Source: Candidatus Nitrosocosmicus arcticus (lineage in GTDB: Archaea > Thermoproteota > Nitrososphaeria > Nitrososphaerales > Nitrososphaeraceae). From it: DNA of 64,000 bases. Every line of letters begins with the position of its first letter. The first letter of the stretch is position 1. The stretch is from the NCBI RefSeq assembly GCF_007826885.1, contig NZ_ML675579.1, positions 172,767 through 236,766 of the forward strand. Direction: 5' to 3'. The notes under the pieces are model-generated. The model searched no databases. It saw only the letters and a program-made list of their open reading frames with translations, and was not told the origin of the DNA. This document shows positions 20,688 through 30,933 of the stretch, in pieces. Made by a program: the position numbers and the translations under genes.

Positions 20688-21845
20688 CTAATTACATGTG
20701 GGTAATATTTCCATACTAGCTCCTGGACTGTCTGAACAGGGTGTCAGTGATGTAACTGTTCCCACAATTGATTGTCCTGCGAAATGGTGGTCGGTATCTT
20801 CATGATCTACTGATATAGTTATAGTTTTGCCTCCACCTCCAATATTAATTGTTGATTCAACGCCATCCCAGGATATGACTCCATTAGAAGCTACGTCCAT
20901 ATCTCCATCTATGGTTAATATGTTGTCTGGAGGTAGTTCTATTTCGCCACTTGAATCAAAATTCAGAAAATCATGTGTATGACCGGTGGTACCATTAAAC
21001 CATGCCATGTTGGTGACAAAATTTTTCATTTCACCATTTTCTACTATCATATTCCAATCTCCAGTTGCATTCCAGGCGCTTGATGATGTTACAATGAAAG
21101 AATTGATTTTTCCATTTGCTTTAAAACTATCGATGGTATCATGTTGTGGTATTTGGAGTTGGTCTTGTACGATTTGTTCTGTAGGTTGTTGCACTGGTTG
21201 CTGTTGCACTGGTTGCTGTTGCACTGGTTGCTGTTGCACTGGTTGCTGTTGCTGATCCGTAGTAAATGACTGGGTATTCTCTCCAATTATTCCTGATTGA
21301 GGTTGAATTGAATTGCCTACATCGGGTGTGTTGACATTATTTGATTGGAATGCTTCGCTGGTCGATGATTGTGTAGGCTCATTGGTCAAGGGTGTTCCAT
21401 TCTCTCTATTTGCATCATTACTTGTTGTGAAATTACTGCTAGTTGTACCAAATCCTGACTCTGTATTGTTCTCACTTACCGTTGTAATCTGGCCCTTGAT
21501 ATTTGTCCAGATAGGATCGTAATAATCGATGACACCAGCTGAATCAAAAGTCCTATTGTAAGACTCATTCGGACCAAAAAAATCTCCATAGAAGATATTT
21601 GTTGGACCTGCCTCGGGGGTCCCGGACACTATTTGATGATAAACAGAATCCTTGTTAAGCCAAACAACGGAAGCTCCTACTGGTATTGTAACGTTAACTG
21701 GTTCTATCGGGTTTAGACTATCACTATTAGTCGCACCTGGGTTAATTGTAAGGGTGAATTCTCCTTCTTGAGCATTTGCTTCTGACTGAGCATAACCTAT
21801 AGTGACAGTCAAAAGGAAAATTGTAGTCAAAGCTAGTAATTTCAT
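20688..21845 (-). CDS. Secreted cupredoxin-fold protein with Q-P-V repeat linker
   Basis: 385 residues. Signal peptide (1 to about 24, ending A-N-A-Q-E), a cupredoxin-like domain (about 28-125) with V-N-V-T-I-P-V-G-A-S-V-V-W and the first copper histidine in V-Y-H-Q-I-V-S-G, a polar linker containing P-V-Q-Q-Q repeats, then a second beta-rich domain (about 235-385) ending with two cysteines. The usual C-x-x-H-P-x-M copper loop is replaced by Y-Y-D-P-I-W-T-N-I-K-G, so the type 1 copper site looks lost or altered. Abundant cupredoxins are typical of ammonia-oxidising archaea. Confidence 0.78.
   Translation of the reverse strand: MKLLALTTIFLLTVTIGYAQSEANAQEGEFTLTINPGATNSDSLNPIEPVNVTIPVGASVVWLNKDSVYHQIVSGTPEAGPTNIFYGDFFGPNESYNRTFDSAGVIDYYDPIWTNIKGQITTVSENNTESGFGTTSSNFTTSNDANRENGTPLTNEPTQSSTSEAFQSNNVNTPDVGNSIQPQSGIIGENTQSFTTDQQQQPVQQQPVQQQPVQQQPVQQPTEQIVQDQLQIPQHDTIDSFKANGKINSFIVTSSSAWNATGDWNMIVENGEMKNFVTNMAWFNGTTGHTHDFLNFDSSGEIELPPDNILTIDGDMDVASNGVISWDGVESTINIGGGGKTITISVDHEDTDHHFAGQSIVGTVTSLTPCSDSPGASMEILPTCN
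21191..21250. repeat. Four perfect 15-bp tandem repeats
   Basis: The unit GCACTGGTTGCTGTT occurs four times without mismatch. On the coding (minus) strand each unit adds Q-Q-Q-P-V to the linker of the secreted cupredoxin. A multiple of three bases, so copy-number change would keep the frame. Confidence 0.95.
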
Positions 21846-22202
21846 ATTCGTTCATTTTTTAGATAAAAAGACGGATATATATCTATGATCTTAATTGCCA
21901 TAGCTAACAAAAAATGACGCTGATTTCTAAATTAGTTCGAATATGAATCTCAAATCATCTGAGGTAAAATAGGCCTTCATTTTTTACAAATAAAAGTCCA
22001 TTTGAATAAGACAACTGCAAGGCCCAAACTTTTAAGTTAATTTCTTTTTTTAACGTGATGTTGTAGACAGGATCGATCATCAAAGGATCCAGTTATTTTT
22101 TACGCGTTCCTATGTTTTAGTACATATTGAGAACGAGCACATTCTGCACATTCTGTGATGAAGTTTGGAATATGGGAATTCATTATTTATTTACAGTTGG
22201 TT

Positions 22203-24935
22203 CTAAAGATCGAATTCTATTCTTAAAGTGATTATTTTAAAACCCTGGATAGGAAAACTAAGAAGGTTTTTACTTGGACCAGAAACCGTAATTACATCAT
22301 CAGCTGTGTTATCCTTGTTATCCTCAATCAGGTTCACATATACTGCAGACTTTATAGGGTAGTGGAATTTTATATCCGCATTAACTGCTTTACCTTCAGT
22401 TTCATATAACCGTAGTATAACTACTTTAGAGTCGCCATCAGGAGTAGAATCTTGTGGGAGTTTGAGTGTACTTAGGATTACATTCTTTGGTGATATAGAC
22501 ATAAATGAGAAACTATTACCTATGTTTGTATCAACCAAGGCGTCTGCAGGATATGATTCGCTTGCTTTGTCATTCCAATTATTATGATCTTTGCTTGAAA
22601 TATGAATGGCTGTAGGTTTCATATTGAAAGATATTCCTTCTTTATAACTAGATGCATCGCGCCAATCTCCATCGTGAGGAATTAACGAATATTTGAAAGT
22701 ATATGGTCTCTTTTCTGCTGCATCAGGTGTAGCGATACATGGACCCTTGGTCCCATCTGCAGAAAGTGTTTCTACTCCTCTTAATAATGTGAGGTATATG
22801 CTATTGTCTCTAATTTCATGTGAAGGTATTCCAAAATGAGCTAGGGTAACACCCATATCTTGTTCCTTGTTGGAAAAGTCTATCCACTCTAATGAAGGAA
22901 ATGTACCACTGGGGATTTCTTTCCATTTCTTAAGTACATCTGGATCTTTGTTTAAGTAAAATAAATTAGTTGGTCTTTGGATAGCGCCAAACTGTGTACC
23001 AGTCCAATAAGTGTATCCTTTAAACGGTACATCAAACTTAACTCTAATTCGCACATGAGGATGATTGTTTTCTATGTATGTTGTACAATCTATTCTTGAC
23101 AACCCTTTGTATATGGATATCTCTTTCCTTACTGTCAAGAAACTATGCTGGTAAATAATCGTCGGTAATTTTTCATTAAGTCGATATGGCCAACGAATAG
23201 CGTAGTATTTATTATGAAACACTATTTTAGTTCTGATCTTCCCGTTCAAAACACTGTATTTTTCTTTTTTGAATACTCCAAATGGTATACCTTCACCACT
23301 TTCTGATTTTATTATTCCCGTTACATCTTTATGATAGTACAAGTCCCCTAGTTCTTCTTCGATACGGACTTCATTGCCAATGAAATAGAGGCGATCAGCT
23401 TTCATTAAGGTAAATATTCCAGTTTCCGCGTCAATTTCTAATGTGAAATCATCAAAGGTGAATTTTGTCTCATAGGATCGTGGGTATGCAAGCAGAGGTG
23501 ATTGATCCATATTGATATTCTTACCTTTTTCTTTCTTCCTGAATATTATTTCATATGCCGAAAAACCAAGAGATGGTACTCTTGCTATAAAACCTAATTG
23601 AACACTTTTTATTCCTCGATCTTTTTCATGCAATTCTAAATCTAATATTTCTACATCAACTATTTCGTTACTATTCACTGTTCTGAGTTCCATGATCTCA
23701 ATTGCCTCGTCAATGTCAAAGTTGATTTTTGCTTCTACCCATTCCTTTATGTCCCATGACACAGAATTGAACACTAAAATTTGATGAGATTTATTGTCCT
23801 GTCTAAACAGTATCTTGGATATTTTATTAATACATTCAAAATTTGATTTTTTTAATGTATTCTCTAATTTATCAAATGCTGATCTCATTTCATCATATAC
23901 TGAATCAATACCAGTTCCTGGTAAAGAGTCGTGCATTGCAAAAAATAGTGCTTGCTTCCAGTACTTTTTAAGGTCATCTGTATGATCATTTTCTTTTGAT
24001 ATCAAATGAAGTATAGTATTCCATCTTTCGAGCATGAGTAAGTAGGTTTCAAATTCTTTAAATCCCTGTTTGATCCATGATCTTGTTGAGGTGCTATCTG
24101 GGAATACGAATGATGCCTTTCCTGAATACATCTCCCCTTTTTTGATGGACATGTGGACGTTTTTCTCTTCTATTTCTTGTTCTAACGCCTCAAAGAATTC
24201 TGAAGGAGTCGACACCTTCATTATTGGATTTTCAATGATACTTTTGGCGGATTCATTATACTTTTTGATTGTGTCGCATAACTCTGGTTGGGGAGGTGTA
24301 GAGCCACTGCCCGAAGGCATAAGAACGTGCCTTGTAGATGATTGTCTTCTAAGTTGTTCAAAAGTTTCATGTAATAGTGACAGATCTAATCCCGCTCGAT
24401 AACCTAAAGGCATCCAATGGGATAGTATAGATGTGCCGTCAATGCCTTTCCAGTAGAATTCAGATACCAATGGCTCTGTTACACCCCTTCTAAATGCAAA
24501 GTATTTATAACCACTTTCTTTTAGAATTTGTGGCCATTGTGCATTGTAACCGAATTCATCTGCACCCCAGGCAACTATAACATCTTTTCCAAATTTCTCC
24601 TTTACATAATTTTTGCCTTCTAGAATTTCTCTGATCAATACCTCACCTGACGGTAGCATTACATCTGACATGAGATATTCTCCTCCTGCAATTTCTATTC
24701 GCCCATCTATGATGAACTGTTTAATTTCTGAAAATAATTCTGGATAACTTGTCTCAATATTTTCTAAGAGATACGTCTGTTCAATAATAAATTTAAAGTC
24801 TTTTTCATTTTTTAAAATTTCAATAGCTTTTTTTATAATAAAGTTACAATTAATATCAAAATTTTCTTCCTTACTGAAAATCCAAATAGCATCATAATGA
24901 CTGTGAGGAACGACATGTACAATAGATTTGTTCAA
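22203..24935 (-). CDS. GH38 alpha-mannosidase family protein
   Basis: 910 residues, full length for family 38 glycoside hydrolases. N-terminal zinc ligands H13 and D15 in H-S-H-Y-D, nucleophile D126 in G-A-D-E-F-G-Y, and the later M-H-D-S-L-P-G-T-G motif matching the H-H-D-A-I-T-G-T zinc histidine region. C-terminal half is beta-sandwich. No signal peptide, so a cytoplasmic role in trimming or recycling mannose-containing glycans is likely. Intact over 2.7 kb. It stands alone with long flanks, which may point to separate acquisition. Confidence 0.88.
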   Translation of the reverse strand: MNKSIVHVVPHSHYDAIWIFSKEENFDINCNFIIKKAIEILKNEKDFKFIIEQTYLLENIETSYPELFSEIKQFIIDGRIEIAGGEYLMSDVMLPSGEVLIREILEGKNYVKEKFGKDVIVAWGADEFGYNAQWPQILKESGYKYFAFRRGVTEPLVSEFYWKGIDGTSILSHWMPLGYRAGLDLSLLHETFEQLRRQSSTRHVLMPSGSGSTPPQPELCDTIKKYNESAKSIIENPIMKVSTPSEFFEALEQEIEEKNVHMSIKKGEMYSGKASFVFPDSTSTRSWIKQGFKEFETYLLMLERWNTILHLISKENDHTDDLKKYWKQALFFAMHDSLPGTGIDSVYDEMRSAFDKLENTLKKSNFECINKISKILFRQDNKSHQILVFNSVSWDIKEWVEAKINFDIDEAIEIMELRTVNSNEIVDVEILDLELHEKDRGIKSVQLGFIARVPSLGFSAYEIIFRKKEKGKNINMDQSPLLAYPRSYETKFTFDDFTLEIDAETGIFTLMKADRLYFIGNEVRIEEELGDLYYHKDVTGIIKSESGEGIPFGVFKKEKYSVLNGKIRTKIVFHNKYYAIRWPYRLNEKLPTIIYQHSFLTVRKEISIYKGLSRIDCTTYIENNHPHVRIRVKFDVPFKGYTYWTGTQFGAIQRPTNLFYLNKDPDVLKKWKEIPSGTFPSLEWIDFSNKEQDMGVTLAHFGIPSHEIRDNSIYLTLLRGVETLSADGTKGPCIATPDAAEKRPYTFKYSLIPHDGDWRDASSYKEGISFNMKPTAIHISSKDHNNWNDKASESYPADALVDTNIGNSFSFMSISPKNVILSTLKLPQDSTPDGDSKVVILRLYETEGKAVNADIKFHYPIKSAVYVNLIEDNKDNTADDVITVSGPSKNLLSFPIQGFKIITLRIEFDL

Positions 24936-25566
24936 TTCTATGATTGTTACTTGGAGATATGTAAGTCTTACCTACCATTGATGAATTCTAATGAAATAGA
25001 AGATTGTGTGGTACAGGGGACATCTATGTAACTTGTGTAGTCTTTTTGAGTGAAAGACGAGATTTATGTTGTAAAAAACAAAATGATTAGATATTATATA
25101 ATTACTGAAAACATTATAATAATTTGTATAATTCCATTCAATCTTATTTTTCAAAAATTAATAGCACTCACCTATTTTGTCTTTCATGTGAATTTAACAT
25201 TTAACTAACTATTTGATCGATTTCAGATGGTCATGATTTATCTGATATTTGTTCTATTACGAATTATTTATTTATTATCACATTGCGGGGTTTGATACAT
25301 ATTACCTCACGAGAAATGAATAGGTACGGCTCTGTCTTCTAATAGAACTGGAAGAAAAATCTAGGCTAAATAGATGAAACTGTTTTAGAAAAAGAGATCT
25401 ACTTTATACAACGATATAGATGAAATGACAAGATGGCTGTAACTTAGTAGTTAAATTACTATATTGATTTCTAAATGGTCTCGCATCGATTAACATTATA
25501 CAATTAGTATCGACACATTAGCGCCAATCATCAATGATATATGCGGTAGGAATGTTGTATCCTTGT
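24936..25566. other. Intergenic region
   Basis: About 630 bp, very AT-rich. Short minus-strand ORFs here have composition typical of random AT-rich sequence. No RNA gene or repeat seen. Confidence 0.4.
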
Positions 25567-26475
25567 CTATTTCCTTTTGTGCATGGATACTCCTTGGAAC
25601 TCTGATTTGAAACCATGGTTGATCATCGCCTTGTAGGCTTCGTGTCGTTCCATGTTACTACCTGCAGTAATTTTAAATATGCCCTTTTCTAATGCCATTA
25701 ATTCTACGGATTTCAACATTCTAGTAAAATTTGAGTGAGAATTACTATTTGTTGATATTGCCGCAAATTTAATATAACAAATATTACTGCCGGCCTCCGT
25801 CCCTTTGCCATAGTGACATATCGCCAGTCCAATTAGCTTGTTCCCAGGTGAGTTATAAAACAATATTGTGTCGCCTAACCTTTGACTATCTACCGCAAGA
25901 ATTTCTTTTACAAATCTAGTCCTGGCAAAACACCATTAGTCAGATATTTGCAGTCATCTAAAATTAATGACTTGACGTCATTTTGTATTTCTGAAAATCT
26001 GACTTCATGTTGCGAATCATACTTCTGAGATAATTCCAATCTCTTCTCATTATTTTGATCAGAAGTTGTTTGTCATTATCGATGTGAGGAATCTTGGCCA
26101 AAAATCATATTTTTGATATAAATAGATATGTTTTGGGCTTTGAGCAAATGTAAACAATCCAGCGTACTGGATTTCCAATTTTGATAATCGTTCTAATACC
26201 GGGTTAATCAAATGTTTAGCTATCCCTTTGTTCCAATAGTTTGGATGTATTGATAGGGGACCAAAGAATCCCACACTACCCCAGTTAGTAACAAAATTTG
26301 AACCGGCCAATTTCCAGTCAACTTCAATTGCAAATGCAGAGCTTGGGTCTGTAGTATATCTGGATTTAATAAAGTCTGCGTCGCCAAAAAAGGACATGGG
26401 ATCTTGGAGACCCATAAAGGTACCAAATGAGAGTCTGAGTATGGTGTCAGCCTCTTCAAGGTCGTTTTCTCTCAA
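25567..26475 (-). pseudogene. Two-domain GNAT acetyltransferase, frameshifted
   Basis: The N-terminal GNAT domain (26475-26059) has G-P-L-S-I-H-P-N-Y-W-N-K-G-I-A-K-H-L, the acetyl-CoA loop. The frame then breaks; a middle segment (D-Q-N-N-E-K-R-L-E-L-S) lies in a second frame, and a C-terminal GNAT-like domain (25863-25567, with upstream T-R-F-V-K-E-I-L-A-V-D) in a third. Two single-base shifts, near 26060 and 25920, separate the pieces. The intact protein would be about 300 residues. Likely inactive, though the first domain could still fold. Confidence 0.72.
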
Positions 26476-27046
26476 ATTTCACACATTGACATGCATTAAA
26501 TAATCTCTAATACAATCGTACTTATATTATTAGTATTATTTTATTGTTCAATACCTGCTTGCGAATTGTTTACAGTCTATTGGTTTACAATTGATTTAGA
26601 GAATGAGTAAGTAGGTCCCCGATCTCAATACCATTATCCAATATCATTTCGAAAGATACCCATTGGCTACGGTTTTTACTATCGCTTCAGAGCCATGATC
26701 TTATAATATAGTTTATTTTTTTTTGCAGTAATTGATCATGAAATCTATTGTTTCTATCTTCTCTTTACTTGTGAAAATATCTGTAGAATTGTAGCGTTAT
26801 ACACACATATATATCACATGGAGGTGGTAGACCACTTGCGAATGAATGGTGGACAAAAACTTTTACAAGGTTAGGGTGACGAGTTGCTGCTTGTGTTAGA
26901 GTATATGCCAAAAAAATAAAGAATATATTTTTGTAAGAAATTGAGGGACCAAACTTTAAGCCCGGGTATCCTGTTCTTGCTTAGCTTATATTGTCATTAA
27001 TTTTCTTTGTCGTTGAAATTTCTAATCAGTCCATATTAGGTGAGAA
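26476..27046. other. Intergenic region
   Basis: About 570 bp between divergent genes. I see no gene in it. A purine-rich GGTGAG just before 27047 may act as a ribosome-binding site for the next gene. Confidence 0.4.
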
Positions 27047-27604
27047 ATGTTGTACTGTAGTATGATTAATGATATTAATAGAGCAAAATGGGGCAATCGT
27101 TTTATACTCTCAGCCATAATCCAAGGTGGTTTACTTACTTCAATAGCCCTTTTGATGGTAGGTTCTCAGTTCATCTTCTCAAGTAAGATAGACATGATCC
27201 AATTTCTATCATTGTCTTTTGATGGTCCTGCTAAATGGTTCTTCCTTGGGATAATATTTTATCTCATATTTATTGTTGCCATCGCCGTTACAGCCGTGTT
27301 TTATATTCAATTGGAGATAAATCTTACAAAAAAGATCTCAGGTTTTGTGAATATTTTGGCTTGGATCCATCTGTTTGGAATGAATGTTGGTGGTCCTCTA
27401 GCAACCTTACTCATGATATTTGCTGGATTGGCCGGATCTGGAATTTTGTCTGTTTTTACACAGGGAACTATAGTCCAAGAGAATATAGAAATAATGAATT
27501 CTTTCATCACACCCATAGCAATTTCAATTGCGATCTTAAGTGTAGGGGTTATAGCTGGTGGAATAACATACATAAAGACATATCTTAATGGCAACAAGAT
27601 GTAA
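27047..27604 (+). CDS. Four-helix membrane protein
   Basis: 185 residues with four or five transmembrane helices and short charged loops (K-T-Y-L-N-G-N-K-M at the end). An internal ATG at 27062 (M-I-N-D-I-N-R-A-K-W-G) is an equally good start. No conserved catalytic residues visible; family not recognised. It converges on the DHFR-like gene, 22 bp apart. Confidence 0.65.
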   Translation: MLYCSMINDINRAKWGNRFILSAIIQGGLLTSIALLMVGSQFIFSSKIDMIQFLSLSFDGPAKWFFLGIIFYLIFIVAIAVTAVFYIQLEINLTKKISGFVNILAWIHLFGMNVGGPLATLLMIFAGLAGSGILSVFTQGTIVQENIEIMNSFITPIAISIAILSVGVIAGGITYIKTYLNGNKM

Positions 27605-27626
27605 AAAAAACATCAGTTCCAGTCAT

Positions 27627-28176
27627 TTATTCTCGTTGAATAATGTATTTGAGTTGTATATAACCAAAATCATAGAACGTGGATTTTGAATGTGTTAAAG
27701 TAATATCTGTTGGTATCGATCCAAAGGGTTGTTTACCTTCGCCGATTAGCAAAGGAATAATCGTTATCGCCAGCTCATAAATCAATCCTAATGAAAGGAA
27801 ACTTTGAATAGTAATTCCTCCAACAATATATACATGCTTAATTCCGTCGTCGCTTAAATGTTTAAGTATGTCTTGTGGAGAGTCTTTTGATGCAGTAACA
27901 GTATTTGCTAAATTAAAAGGGATTTTGATTTTACTTGTAGTTAGCACAATTACTCTTTTTTCTTTATATGACAACACGGCAAATTTTAGAACTTTTTCGT
28001 AGGTATTTCTACCCAGGATGAGCGCATCTACTGACTCTAAGAAAATGTTATAACCAAAATCATCGCCCTCATGCACTTTTGAGGTTAGCTTTATCCAGCC
28101 AATCAATACTTCCATCATTCCTGGCTATAAAACCATCTAAACTCATAGCGCTGAAAACAGATACTTTAGGTTTCAT
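27627..28176 (-). pseudogene. DHFR/RibD C-terminal domain protein, frameshifted
   Basis: The real start is the ATG at 28174-28176, giving M-K-P-K-V-S-V-F-S-A-M-S-L-D-G-F-I-A-R, the standard first strand of the RibD-C/dihydrofolate-reductase-like family. The frame runs into a stop after K-A-N-L-K-S-A. Shifting one base at about 28075 continues K-V-H-E-G-D-D-F-G-Y, then A-L-I-L-G-R-N-T-Y-E and Y-I-V-G-G-I-T-I-Q-S. About 180 residues when repaired. The single lesion near an A4 run could be sequencing error. Confidence 0.78.
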
Positions 28177-29421
28177 GACCCTTTTGAATTACACCCCTAT
28201 TTTATCAGTAGTTATTTACAATATAAATTCGAACTTATGTTCTTTGATAAAGGATTTTGTGTATTGTCCATTAAATATGTGAAATGAGTCAATGATCATC
28301 AATATCCATCACTTCTTATGGGAAGATAATACCTTAATCCCCCATTTTATATCGACCTCCTATTATCTAATATAAGCTAAATAATCTGTGCCTAATTATC
28401 AGGATTAACAAAATAATTTAACACATTCTTATTAACATCCAAATGGTCCCATCGTATTTTTTTGTTTCAAACGCAAATGGATTTGTCTAGGAACCTTCGA
28501 TAATTGAGATAAAAAAATAGTAATGAAGATTATTTAATTTCTCTCGTTTAGTTTCGCAGGATTTAAAATCATTTTACATCGTTATTACACAAAAAAGAAA
28601 AAGTGAAAAGGTGGTTAAGATATTGTATAATGGTTTTAAATATTTAACATACTTGTTTCTAATTTATTAGCCATAGTCAAGTATAACATTAAACTTCAAA
28701 CATAGAAATGAGATGCAATAGTAGCGTAACACAGTGCATTCCATCTATTACATCCCGTTTCTACGAAAATCTTATCCGTATCAAAGTTTATGTTGATTTA
28801 ATATTCCTAAATTAGTATTTATATCATATTATTGTTTTGAACAGAATAATAACATATGATAATATTTAGATATTTTTATAGCTGTTATCCAGTATATAAT
28901 TTTTTTATGACCTTGAACTACAACAGCCGTTAAATCTGAGCGAGCCAATATTTCTTTTGATGAGATTCGTTCGGTCCTAAAGAAATCTATTCTCATACTA
29001 GTAGTCAATATGTTATGTTCCTTTGCTATCTACTATTTGTCAAAAGAATTATGTCAATTTTAGCTGGATCGGAGGGTTTACTTTGTTTTGTAAATGGGGA
29101 AGGAGGGCAAAAATAGAAATGAAACCTATTATATGACCAATATGTTACACTATTTTCTAATTTTGAGTGGAATTAAAGATCAAAGGTGTAGCCTTACCTA
29201 CAGAACTTATCTACACCAGAAGCTATTTCCATTTCAATTTGATTTTGAAAATGACAAATATTAGGTTTTAAATGGTTCTTTTTTTGTCTTTTTGTTGTAG
29301 GAGTTATGAATGAATTTGATAGTGACACAACGTATTGGCTTTAGCAAGAACTAGGACTGTTGAATCCGATAATTAATCTATCACTGTATTTTTATTAGTA
29401 ATAAATCCAAATATAGAGGTT
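28177..29421. other. Long intergenic region
   Basis: About 1.25 kb with stops in every frame and no coding-looking segment over 30 codons. A T-rich stretch (29278-29300) is followed by GGAGTTATG and a 12-codon ORF at about 29307, probably chance. Confidence 0.35.
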
Positions 29422-29428
29422 GGAGGGG
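29422..29428 (+). promoter_or_regulatory. Strong Shine-Dalgarno site
   Basis: GGAGGGG lies six bases before the ATG at 29435. It decides that start over the TTG at 29420, which overlaps the site itself. Confidence 0.6.
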
Positions 29429-29434
29429 CACCTT

Positions 29435-30151
29435 ATGGAATTAGACTCTATTGACTTTATTCTATCCCATTTCAGAAGTCCGACTGCTGGATTTCCGCGC
29501 AAAATGATGACTAAGAGTTCAAATGGTCTGATCTCAATAAATTCAAAAGGGGAAATATTACAAAGATGCAGAGAAGCGGATTATAAAGAATGTCTTATAA
29601 ATGCCTACCCTGAAATTTTAGAACTCAACGGAATGCTTATCCAATCACCCAATTTGATTCTTATTGATTTGGACCTTTCCCTTTGTACTTCCTGCGTCTA
29701 CCCAATTAGGAAACTCGACTACCTCTTAAAACAAACATTAAGGCAAATAAAGAAAGATATCAACGGTCAACCTACCGTATTGTGGACCGGTAATGGCTAT
29801 CATATTTATTTACCGGTACAGATCCCGATTCTGGATAACGAGTTTGAATTTTCTAAAGAAAGATTTCAAAATCTATTTTCATTAAATAATCGATACTATG
29901 AATACTATATGTCAGAAGTTTTTATGCAATTTGCAGAAAAATATTTGATAGGCGGAAAGTCTGATCTTTTGCATATGCTCAGGTATACAAACTGTATGGT
30001 CCGAATCCCTGATACTTACAATATGGATAGCTTAAATAAAGGATTGAGTTTAGAAAAATCACAGGTTAAGATCCTCCAGGAATGGGATGGAAATATAATG
30101 GATATTAAACCCTTAATACAAGAGTTTAAGATATGGTTAGCCAAGCAATGA
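29435..30151 (+). CDS. AEP primase-like protein
   Basis: 238 residues. The pattern fits archaeo-eukaryotic primases: an acidic motif I L-I-L-I-D-L-D-L-S, motif II W-T-G-N-G-Y-H-I-Y-L-P (the s-G-x-H signature), and a late R-Y-T-N-C-M-V-R-I-P-D-T-Y-N resembling the R-x-P-x-S-x-N region of plasmid and viral primases. There is no helicase or zinc domain fused. Such stand-alone AEPs are often tied to mobile elements. An SD site precedes the ATG. Motif-based; a search would decide. Confidence 0.6.
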   Translation: MELDSIDFILSHFRSPTAGFPRKMMTKSSNGLISINSKGEILQRCREADYKECLINAYPEILELNGMLIQSPNLILIDLDLSLCTSCVYPIRKLDYLLKQTLRQIKKDINGQPTVLWTGNGYHIYLPVQIPILDNEFEFSKERFQNLFSLNNRYYEYYMSEVFMQFAEKYLIGGKSDLLHMLRYTNCMVRIPDTYNMDSLNKGLSLEKSQVKILQEWDGNIMDIKPLIQEFKIWLAKQ

Positions 30152-30260
30152 AATACCTATAATATTAAGGAACGACCTTCTAGTAAAAAATTCGGTTCAG
30201 TTTGTTGTCGGAGTAACAGTTGTTACCGTTGTGATCAATATGGATAGAAATGATCCAATT

Positions 30261-30631
30261 CTATTTGCCTTTTTCAAACAGCCCCAAACAAATTATTTTC
30301 ACTATCCAAAAACATTGCAAAAAACCCAACATTAGGTATTTCTGTCTTATGCAAGGTAACCTTACCACCGGAGTTATTTATTTTTGAGGTATGTTCATCT
30401 ATGGAGTTAACCAAAATATAATTTGTAACTATGGGTAGTGAATCACGTTCATCATTCCTCCAGTAATACCCTTTCTGCCGTTTTCATGCTCTGTTTCGCA
30501 CATCCATAATTCGACTTTTGAATCTCCTAACTGCTTAATTTCTTCATATTCCATCCAAACACATATTTGTAGAATTGTTGAGCTCGACCTGTATTATCAA
30601 CTGGAATATCAAAATGATACAATGTGGGCAT
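30261..30631 (-). pseudogene. VOC/glyoxalase-fold protein, decayed
   Basis: From the ATG at 30629-30631 the sequence reads M-P-T-L-Y-H-F-D-I-P-V-D-N, F-Y-K-Y-V-F-G-W-N-M-K-K, then breaks. Later pieces in other frames read K-G-I-T-G-G, V-T-N-Y-I-L-V-N-S-I-D, G-G-K-V-T-L-H-K-T-E-I-P and F-L-D-S-E-N-N-L-F-G. The order and motifs match the intact VOC gene at 61009-61386, so this is a dead paralogue with at least two frameshifts. Confidence 0.75.
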
Positions 30632-30933
30632 GGTTGTGAATACGTTCCTTCATATTTAAATCTGACAGGTTCATCTCTTTGATACCTCTTTATAGCATTA
30701 GAGATTCATTCTTGACTTTAATTTAATGACTCGGATGAAATAGCTTTGAATTGATTTGATCTTGATGTGGATACTATTGTGTTACTTGCGTCTAAATAAT
30801 GATGTTTGAGTATCAATAGATGCCGCCGCAAAAAGAGATAAAGGAAGATTTGGGTTATAAGACAATAGGCTGAATAAAATGGATTGGTATGTATGATATT
30901 CTTAATTATTGTAGTCGATACTTAGCAGAGAAA
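30632..30933. other. Intergenic region
   Basis: About 300 bp between the VOC remnant and the LLM gene. Nothing recognisable. Confidence 0.35.

Noticed and set aside
21089..21286. ORFs with C-C-T-G-C or S-N-Q-C-N repeats
   Set aside because: They are other-frame readings of the 15-bp repeat in the secreted cupredoxin.
24972..25154. 60-codon minus-strand ORF after the mannosidase
   Set aside because: N, Y, F and I-rich translation typical of random AT-rich DNA.
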